In this document: one piece after another, positions 56,631 through 64,000 of the stretch
How positions within the stretch are numbered: position 1 is the stretch's first letter
Layout: the number at the start of each line of letters is the position of its first letter
From: Paragyromitra xinjiangensis
Lineage: Eukaryota > Ascomycota > Pezizomycetes > Pezizales > Discinaceae
Direction: 5' to 3'
NCBI GenBank assembly: GCA_038503065.1
Contig: JBCAMK010000019.1
Coordinates: 62,001-126,000, forward strand
Length of the DNA stretch: 64,000 nucleotides
Translations under genes and position numbers: made by a program
The notes under the pieces: model-generated
Database searches by the model: none
Seen by the model: only the letters and a program-made list of their open reading frames with translations
What the model was told of the DNA's origin: nothing

Positions 56631-56840
56631 ATGCAATTCAAGGCTATTGCTACTTTCTTCGCCGCTACCACACTTGTCTAGGCTCAACCACTCGTACGCT
56701 CTCCACATCATCTACTCTCGAATAAAGCCAATCCCCCTTATTTTATTATATGGTTAGAAGTACAGTAAAGCAGCCCAAGGAGTTGACACTGGCGCGGCCA
56801 ACGGCCTCATAAGGCGTGACACTCTCCGCGAACAGTGTTA
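56631..56840 (+). pseudogene. Dead paralogue of the secreted cysteine-rich peptide gene
   Basis: Exon 1 (56631-56693) reads MQFKAIATFFAATTLV, then TAG, then AQPL. The TAG is aligned exactly with the CAG codon of the intact gene at 59751. Exon 2 (56758-56840, after GTACGC...GGTTAG) reads KYSKAAQGVDTG and a dibasic RR, aligning with DYDKVARELDTG and KR of the intact copy, and ends in the same phase. Exon 3 is not clearly recognisable; a candidate near 57061 begins Asn-Gly and then TAG. A TATAAATA box at 56512 mirrors the intact copy. One nonsense change is enough to silence it. Confidence 0.7.
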
Positions 56841-59623
56841 GTAAGTAATTAAAATTTCCATTCACCTTATACCGATGAGCTGAAGTTAATATGTATATCC
56901 CCGTACTTAACACACGAGTGAGAGAGTCATAACCCATAGGGTTGGATACGTAAATGAATTACTACTACTGCTACTACTGCTACTACTACTACTACACGAG
57001 TGAGAGATCATTGTGGTCCCATGGCCATCAAGGAAGCCAAGCAGCAATGTTACTGCTTTAGAAACGGTTAGAGCGTCTGTAACAACAATTACCCGTCGAA
57101 TCCAGTTGGCAGGCCCCGCGAGTGTGAAAGTAGGCGGTTCGGGGGGTGGAACGGACACAACTCAGGCAGACACAACTCAGGGACAGTAGAGGCCTTAGAA
57201 ATTACATTTAAATTAGTACAGAATAGAGTTTCGGTGATGCTTTTTCTGTCTGTTACGCATATCTTTTTGGTTTAGTTCGACCAAACACTATTTTCATTTA
57301 TTCAATTATTTCATTCAAGCTCTATGCACAAGGAAAAATGAGAGCCATTATTGGGTGTGGCAGCTTATAGGGAGTAATCACAACGTTAACATGGATTAGG
57401 ACTCGCATTACCTAATACTTATTATCTGTCTTAAGCACTCTCATTTCCTCGGGTTTATAGCATCACTTCCTTCTAGTGTGGCGTGGCTACAGGGTGGTAC
57501 AAGGATGTTTCGCCGTATAGTCGACTCACCGCCCGCGTTTCCAGGCTCTTACGCTAGAGCACGAGTATAGTGACTACTGCGCGTATGGAGAACGAGGGTG
57601 TGCAATGAACAGGTGTTTTTAGGAGGGGAATTAGACTTCATCGTCACCGAACATTTTATCCCTTGACCTGAAAATACCCTTGTTTTCCATACACCCTCAT
57701 TCGCTATACACCCAGTAACCACTATCCCATAGTCCGGTAAAGCTGCCCCCCCTTAGAGGGCTAGATTTTGATTGGTTAGTTTCCAATTGACTAAGCTACG
57801 ATTCTGTGTCTAGCCACCGCCACTTGGGGGGCAGCATCCACCGGATTACGGGACACCCCAGTTTCCTACGCCCCAGACATGCTTATACATGTTTTACTTA
57901 CTAGCTCTAGAATAAATCTGGATAGTTGGTGAAGCAACTAAGGTGTGTACCCACCAATTGAAAGTATCTTACCCATGTACACCAGAGGCCGTCACATCCA
58001 GTAATCAGCCTTCCCCTTCTCTCCCTCTCTCCGAGGTAAGATTCGCATTATATAGCACTTGTTGCTTTCCCTGGGTATGTAGAGAGCCTTCATTTGCATC
58101 AAAAGCTAATCGGTCAAGTAATCAGCCAATACTTTTAATACTGTTACTCACGGGGCACCTCAACAAAACATATCAAACAAGCTAGGAAGCTATCAAACAG
58201 TTAATATCAAACAGTTCATGCAAATAGCTCTTAGAAAGGGGTAGGGGCTTTGAGTCTCAAGACTTTCTATGACACGCGAAAATCATTCTCTCCAGTCATC
58301 TGGCTATCGCCCATGAAAAGACTACAGTGGTATTAGCCGATCATGAAATAACAAGGACCAGCATAATCTATAACCGAGTCAAATCACAAGCTTCAGGAAA
58401 TGTGCTAGGGCAGAAAGATGATCAGTTGTGTTCAAGAGCTAAATAGGGCAGAGGTTCTTCCTATGTGAATAAGAAAACTGCGACTACGGGGTGCCAAGCA
58501 AACGGTTTCGGGCTGGAGGTCATCCTTAGGTATGGCGATTCCCAAGGATTGGACAGTTGATGAAAATAGGACCTACATTGCTCAGAGTGGACAAGAACCT
58601 GGGGATTGTATCGGTCAGCAACGATCTCCGATTTGCCCTGGCTTGCATGTTTACGGCTTAACTGGTCTATTTCGGATTTTTAAGACATGCGTATCCGGCT
58701 CTTCATTCCCACCTGAGTACTTGAAATTCCCGCAACCAGCTGAAGAAATTGTCCCCTTCTCTCATTAGACCCTTTAGGTCAAATAGTATACTAAATGTAT
58801 ACCCGATTGCTAACTCTAAGACATATTTTCTAGGGTGTTATTGTCATTAGCAGAATAGCCGTACCAATTACCTAACGAAAATCGTTTCGGCGCTTGCACT
58901 GCTTCAGTATTGATGCCCCAGTCCCCATAGCCATCACGTACTCTACCCAAAATACGCCATGCATGTTTTCCCTACTAACACTAGAAAGAGCCCCATCAGA
59001 CCAAAAACCTTAATTCCACGCCAAAAACCTTAATCTATGAGATAAATCGATTAAACAATCGTTACGCACTTTAAGATGGCTAGATATCCACAAAAAGCCT
59101 CAACGTAATTTACCCTACAAGAAAAAGGTTTACCGAATTGACATGATTGTCCTCGAGAAAACCAGTCACTAGCCTAGTCTTTAGAAACAGATTTCTGTCT
59201 CCTGACTCTGGGCCTGGGCAAGACATGTGCATCAATCAAACCCAATCTAGTAACAACTCAAATCAGTAAATCCAGCCCAGGCACACGCACGTTCGCTGTC
59301 ACCAACTTCCACGAACACCGAGCCGGCTAGGCACAGATTGACTTATCACATAGTGGCCACGATAGCCGGGGACTTAAATACGTGAATATCACAGCAATGT
59401 GCAATCATGTGCTCCAATTTCTTTTGAGTCTCACGAGGATCGTCCTATCGGAACCAATTTTCGATTTCAGCTCACTAGGAGCTCTTTCTCTATGCCAACC
59501 CTCAACGCACAACAATTCATGTTAGGAAATACATCCGTAGAAACCAACGCTCCCATAAGCACCAAGACCATTTGTAAGGGACGAGGCACCATATCAGCTG
59601 AGAATGGTGGGGAAATTTCTGCC
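56841..59623. other. Gene-poor stretch with microsatellite
   Basis: Contains a trinucleotide repeat, a 14-bp duplicated flank (ACACGAGTGAGAGA at 56912 and 56994) and an imperfect inverted pair GCTGCCCCCC...GGGGGGCAGC at about 57742-57834. Plus-strand frames (57943-58185, 58532-58768) have no domain. Confidence 0.35.
56961..56995. repeat. (ACT/GCT)n microsatellite
   Basis: About 12 trinucleotide units, mostly ACT with interspersed GCT. Confidence 0.85.
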
Positions 59624-59630
59624 TATAAAT
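59624..59630 (+). promoter_or_regulatory. TATA box of the secreted peptide gene
   Basis: TATAAAT about 120 nt before the ATG at 59751, in the same CTATAAATACT context as the paralogue at 56511. Confidence 0.6.
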
Positions 59631-59750
59631 ACTCCCCTTTACTCGCACATTCAGTCCACCATCAACCTCATTCACATCTTCCACACATCTCATTCAGAAA
59701 TCACTTCCACGACTCAACCCAATCCACTTCCCACCGCAACCAAATTCAAA

Positions 59751-60150
59751 ATGCAATTCAAGACCATTATTCTATCCCTCGTTGCCGCTGTGACTCTCAT
59801 CCAGGCCCTGCCTACTGTATGTTCAAACTCTTTTTCACAACTGCCAGAACATACACTCTCTACCTCCAGGCATAGCTAACCTCGATTTCTTGAACTACGA
59901 TTACAGGATTATGATAAAGTGGCCCGAGAACTTGACACAGGCGATTTTACAAAGCGCGCTGGCGACCCCACGGCATGCGCGTAAGTGTTTGCCTCCATTT
60001 TTTTGCTTCCCCACAATACATATCAACTAAACGAGGCTCGTTTGCTAACCCCGTCTCAGGAACGGATGTAAAGCAGGTTGTGATACCCTCCCGGCCGTTG
60101 TCGTGGGTATTTGCATGACTGTTTGCATGGGTCAATGCGGTTTGAACTAG
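59751..60150 (+). CDS. Secreted cysteine-rich peptide precursor with dibasic processing site
   Basis: Three small exons (59751-59816, 59907-59980, 60060-60150) give a 76-residue precursor. Both introns have canonical GTATGT/GTAAGT donors and ACAG/TCAG acceptors. Residues 1-19 are a signal peptide (MQFKTIILSLVAAVTLIQA). An acidic propeptide (DYDKVARELDTGDFT) ends in Lys-Arg, a Kex2-type site. The predicted mature peptide of 37 residues starts AGDPTACANGCKAGCD and contains six cysteines, enough for three disulfides, with a hydrophobic centre (LPAVVVGICMTVC). I know no named family for it. A decayed paralogue 3.1 kb upstream conserves exon phases, propeptide motif and a dibasic site. A secreted defensin-like, signalling or effector role is possible; none is shown. 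Confidence 0.75.
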
Positions 60151-60782
60151 ACATGAATTGGGAGCGAAGGCCTTGGGCCCTGAGGTTACGATTATGGTTC
60201 AAACGGGGTTTCTGTATCCAGAACACGCTATACACGTTCTTTACGCTCTTCTCATATGTAAATCCAGGCATATGCTGTTGTCATTCATTTGTATTTTTTC
60301 ACACCACAACCAGTAGTATCTGGCAAAGAAAAAAGCTTCAATTGGAAGGCCACTTTATATGTTCCGCGCTGCATAATATGATTTAGCTATCCAAAATATA
60401 CCACTTATAGCTAGAGTCGCCCAGAATCATGTACAAGAGCTGGGGCACTACCCATGATCTCGATAGTTTATTCATTCCAGTAGGCCTATGTTCCTGGCTC
60501 CTAATCACAGCTACTTACAGGGCCTAAAGAAACTCTGACGGGGTCACTTAACCCCAATGCAAACCGATATCTTAACACGACCTCGGTGGCCGACCCAGTT
60601 TCAGAAAAAGCTATACCATATGTACTTCGGGTGTAGGGGAAAGTCTGTCACTAGGTGGCGGTGCTGGTGGCTGTGTCAGGTGCAGGACCCGAGCTGAGCT
60701 GTCAACCCCTCGAGATCTCAAGCAAAAAAAGTGTCGTTCTCTCAAGCAGCGAAATCTCAACAGCCCAAGTACCGAAGCGCAA
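60151..60782. other. Intergenic, no gene seen
   Basis: The 3' region of the peptide gene and the 5' side of the mariner remnant. No clear terminal inverted repeat was found. Confidence 0.4.
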
Positions 60783-62098
60783 ATGAAGGTGAAAGGGTGT
60801 AGGAAGGATTACTTTAGCGAGGATGTCAAGGGAAGAGAAACCACCCGAGATGAGCGACTCAAAATCATTACGTTGCGCGATCATTCAAAGCCTCAGATGT
60901 CATGGACTGCTATAGGAAAAGAGGTCTGTTTTTCAAACTATACTACTAGTAACACCGGAAGACTGAAGACTGAGTACATACTGACTTAATTAGGTGAATA
61001 TACACCGTACTGCATGTATGAAGATTTACCGCCGAGCAAAAATCTTCGGTACCCCCTCAAACCGCAAGCGCTCAGGGAGACCTCCAACCTTTGGCCCTGA
61101 AGAGAAAGAGCAACTTCGTCAATTTGTTACACAAGATCGATACACTCGACGCCTTTCCTGGATAGAAATACGAGACCAAATGGGATACAATTGCTCTCCT
61201 GAACTTGTTCGCAATGCAATGGCATCTATGGGATATCACAAGCGCAAGCCTCGCCAGAAATTTGGGGTACGGCCACAAAATCTAGCCAAGCGTGTTCAAT
61301 GGTGTCAGGAGCGACTTCATTGGACATATGAAGAATGGTCACGCCTAGTTTACTGTGATGAATCATGGCATTCTACAGAGGGTTTCCATCATCGTGTTAC
61401 GGACGGGTCGCGAGACGAGGAAATATAAGTATCACGTAACTCAACCAGGTACTTAGTGCACGGTGACTATCCGTCACACAATATACTCTAAGTTCAAGGG
61501 ATCGCCACGGACGTGGTTTGGTCGTGGATCGAGGGTGAGACGAGGTGTATTAAACAAGATACAGGATAGAGAAGAAAGGAAAGAAACCACCAACGCTCGC
61601 TAACAGCTCACCTATTTATCCCCCCTGAATCCATCAACCCTAAACCCTTCCTTCTCGCTGACATGACTCACATCCGAACAAGCATTACCAAACAAGAAAA
61701 CACAACGCAACCGAAACCTTCCGACCGACATGAACTCATAACCGAATAAGGAGATCCCAACACTAAGCCTGCGACGCATAGTCCTAACAACCGAACAACA
61801 TAGAACCCCAACGAAAACCACCACAACAGGAACCGAACACGTGACCCATGGATACAAGATGTCAACGACCAAGTAACTTACCAACTAAACTACCCGAGCC
61901 GTGACACATCGGCCTATGGTTATCCGTTGCGCAAGTGAAGAGGGCCATCCTGATTGTATTGATATTAGAGAACGATCAGGACGGCAAGGAATTATGGTAT
62001 GGGGAGCATTCTGCGGTACCATGAGATCAGACTTGGTCTTCGTTCCACCAAAGGTGACAGTAGATTCAGCTACTTATACCAAGCATATATTACATCAG
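60783..62098 (+). mobile_element. Tc1/mariner transposase gene, interrupted and truncated
   Basis: The 5' exon (60783-60926) holds the first helix-turn-helix (RDERLKIITLRDHSKPQM). A 67-nt GTCTGT...TTAG intron leads to RRAKIFGTPSNRKRSGRPP, the linker with the GRPP AT-hook-like motif. Then comes the second HTH (SPELVRNAMASMGYHKRKP) and the start of the DDE domain with its first Asp (RLVYCDESWHSTEGFHHR). A solo LTR at 61395-61906 splits the frame here. Beyond it the frame resumes exactly as PMVIRCASEEG and GRQGIMVWGAF. The second Asp and the last catalytic residue are absent because the sequence stops at a poly-A run (62099), so the element cannot transpose by itself. Confidence 0.88.
61395..61906. 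mobile_element. 512-bp solo LTR with CATCG target duplication
   Basis: The insertion begins TGTTACGG and ends CCGTGACA (TG...CA ends, imperfect inverted). CATCG is duplicated at 61390-61394 and 61907-61911. Deleting the insertion plus one CATCG restores the transposase frame. No internal retrotransposon genes are present, so it is a solo LTR left after recombination. Orientation is not determined. Confidence 0.9.
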
Positions 62099-62148
62099 CA
62101 AAAAAAAAATTGCGCCCAATAGGTACATATTCCACCCGACCGCCTGCC
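62093..62148 (+). repeat. Dispersed repeat, copy A
   Basis: CATCAGC followed by a long A run, then GCCCAATAGGTACATATTCC and similar sequence. It matches 63829-63884 with few differences. It abuts the truncated transposase. Confidence 0.7.
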
Positions 62149-63429
62149 ACGCCCGGGCGCCACTTACTGCCTGCAGCGATTTCCCCGGGCGGCGTTTGCT
62201 GCCTGCAGCGCTTCCGGGCGACCTCCCACCATCCGGCAGCGCTGGGCGGCAGCAGATTTCAAGAATTTTCGATCGAATTTTTCTAAGTCCCTGAGAACTC
62301 GGGACTTAGCAGAATTCACTTCACCCGCCTCCCAGGCACTTAGCGATTTTCAAAAATCTGGAGGTCGCTTAGTCATCGCTTTGTAGTCGCCAAGTTGTCG
62401 CCAAGTTGTCGCTTAGTCGTCGCCAAAGCAACGCCTAGTAAGACACCAATCTCCACCTCCCCCTATTCCTTCCCGTCCTTCCTACTATTGCTTCCTCCTA
62501 TTCTCTCCCACCCATTCTCAACCTCGCTGTACCATAGGACTTTGCTGACATCGTGACTTTTAGGCTCAAAGTACTAAGCTCTGCTTGCAAAGTAACTCCT
62601 AGGTACGTCTCGCTTCCGTTTATATGATTCCCGCTGATATGCCTCCTAGACTCGCTTTGATCCGCTGCTTCAGCTTCCTCCGCCTCCGCCTCCGCTGGCT
62701 GCTTGCTTCCGCCTAAGCGAGCTCAGCAAGCAGCTCAATTCGCTGCCTGAGCTTCTGCTGCCTCAGTCAATTGATCAATTCGCTGCAGCAGCCTCCGCTG
62801 CCTGAGCTTCCTCCGCCTCTGCCAATTGGTCGATTAGCTGCAGCAGCCTCCGCCATCAGCAAAAGCAGAACCACGCCTGGACGTCTGGGCAAGCGTCCAG
62901 GCGCGCGAATATTTTAAACCACGCCCTAGTACGTCCTGGCTCTTCCAGGTACGTACTTTCGCCCTATGCGCCCCAACGTACAGCCCATTACCCACTAATG
63001 CGCCCTAGGGCGTTGAAGAGCCCATACGCTCCACAATCCGCCCTTTTTTCCGCCCAAATACGTACGTTCGTCTTCATCGTACTTACGCCCCATACATCTG
63101 CCTCCTAATGCACCCTCACGTCTGGTACTCTGGTACGCATGGATACTAGCCCGTTTGCAGGCCCTGTCACGTATATACACCTAGTATCCTATACTATCGG
63201 CAGATATTTGGTATGCAGCCATTTCAATAAACAGCCTGAGTTATCGCCCTATTTGGGCTGTGTACACTAGTATTTATCACCAATAGACGCTACATATATC
63301 CGCATACCTCTCGTATCGACCATCCTAAAACCTCGAGCTAGTACATCATGCCTCGTATCTTGTCTCCTGTACCGCATACTGCTAAGTTCTCTAGATACTG
63401 ATATTGGTAGGTAGTATTGGTTAATAGTG
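62149..63429. other. Compositionally biased, repeat-derived sequence
   Basis: CTGC/CTCCGC-rich low complexity at 62640-62870, including a repeated CAATTSRTCRATT-type motif. A 10-bp perfect inverted repeat (CGCCTGGACG / CGTCCAGGCG) lies at 62874-62903. GTCGCCAAGTTGTCGCC tandem units occur near 62388-62425. No gene is supported. Confidence 0.45.
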
Positions 63430-63864
63430 TCAATATATCTGATTAAACGTATTCAGATCTATCGTATGATTGACGTACCAGCGCCCATTGTTAGGCGCGC
63501 TTGACTCTGGAATGAGATGCGCCATACCAGTGATACTTTTGATACTGATCACCCATATCTCGCCTGTTGCACTTGGGCGAGATACCCGTACCATACCATG
63601 GATGGTATCTGGTCGGCCACCATTATCGGGACGCATTGGTTGGACTACGGCGAGTAGTAGAGGCCTTCTCTTCGAGGGATCCCTAAGTTTTAGGAAGCGA
63701 AGCACCCTCGCTGGGCGCTTTCCTCTCAAAGAACCGTATTGATCCTCTGCCCCAAATTTGCACCATGCCCAGTCGCTTCTTGCCCCACGCTTCCGAAAGT
63801 CCTGCCCTGCGGTAGCGCGAATGATATGCATCAGTAAAAAAAAATTCTCGCCCACTAGGTACAT
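63430..63864 (-). pseudogene. Transposon-type ORF fragment
   Basis: Minus-strand open frame ending VNHTIDLNTFNQIY, preceded by RPDTIHGMVRVSRPS, GEIWVISIKSITGMAHLIPE and NGRWYV. The segment AHLIP...WYVN..IDL.TFN..Y resembles the C-terminal end of large fungal transposase-type proteins (KDZ-like), from memory. The 5' part overlaps the dispersed repeat at 63829, so the apparent start is not real. Probably the tail of a larger element lying partly outside the repeat. Confidence 0.45.
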
Positions 63865-63884
63865 ATTCCGCCCTACCGCCTAGG
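63829..63884 (+). repeat. Dispersed repeat, copy B
   Basis: CATCAGT, A run, then GCCCACTAGGTACATATTCC; similar to 62093-62148. After about 55 bp the two copies diverge. Confidence 0.7.
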
Positions 63885-64000
63885 CCGCCTAGGAGATTTG
63901 CCTGCGTCTTTAGTTCTCCTGAACGACCTCTCTGCGTCCGGCACCCTCCCTGGAGAGCCTGCTTATATCACATCACCGCCCGGAAATACTCTCCCCATAC

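Noticed and set aside
57742..57834. GCTGCCCCCC / GGGGGGCAGC inverted pair
   Set aside because: Short, low-complexity arms and no clear target duplication; not called as an element.
62640..62870. CTGC/CCGC-rich repeats considered as a CRISPR-like array
   Set aside because: Units and spacers are irregular and low complexity, and the window is eukaryotic.

Overview
The window reads as gene-poor nuclear DNA of a filamentous ascomycete (Pezizomycotina). Nearly every recognisable gene is split by short introns (45-120 nt) with GTAAGT-like donors, CTAAC/CTAAT branch points and AG acceptors. The protein families are typical of such fungi: a Clr5-domain protein, a NACHT/ankyrin STAND receptor, a DUF7025-type AAA ATPase, a CE1 esterase with a fungal CBM1, and secreted cysteine-rich proteins. 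The class cannot be fixed from sequence alone; a TE-rich Pezizomycete-like genome is only a guess. All exon structures below were read by hand from splice signals and frame continuity.

Layout. 0.5-6.3 kb: an unrecognised gene, a small Ddr48-like stress protein with a CRE and TATA box, and a two-finger C2H2 protein. 6.4-13.3 kb: mostly non-coding, except a 46-residue stand-alone zinc-ribbon protein at 11.5 kb. 13.4-15.7 kb: AAA+ ATPase gene with at least one probable nonsense codon. 17.1-19.4 kb: a 126-bp inverted repeat, a 30-bp perfect palindrome, an unrecognised gene and a 48-bp inverted repeat. 19.8-21.9 kb: a five-exon Clr5-TPR gene. 22-26 kb: repeats and no confident gene. 26.3-35.1 kb is the densest stretch: CE1-CBM1 esterase, two related secreted cysteine-rich proteins flanking a COG3618-type amidohydrolase, and a 592-residue nuclear-looking protein.

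36.5-41.5 kb: a Helo-like/NACHT/ankyrin receptor cut by a 510-bp TA-flanked MITE that supplies a stop codon and severs the last six of twenty ankyrin repeats. 42.2-43.2 kb: two more TA-flanked TIR elements. 44.4-46.2 kb: a cytochrome P450 pseudogene with nonsense lesions that look like C-to-T/G-to-A changes. 46.7-49.6 kb: a hemerythrin-like protein, a degraded second copy of the MITE, and a DJ-1/PfpI protein. 52.3 kb: a 94-residue C2H2 protein. 56.6 and 59.8 kb: a dead and an apparently live member of a small secreted cysteine-rich peptide family with a dibasic processing site. 60.8-64 kb: a Tc1/mariner transposase interrupted by a 512-bp solo LTR with a CATCG duplication, then repeat-derived sequence.

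Recurring themes are decay by mobile elements and point mutation (receptor, P450, peptide paralogue, possibly the AAA gene) alongside a secreted, plant-polymer-facing gene group at 26-32 kb.
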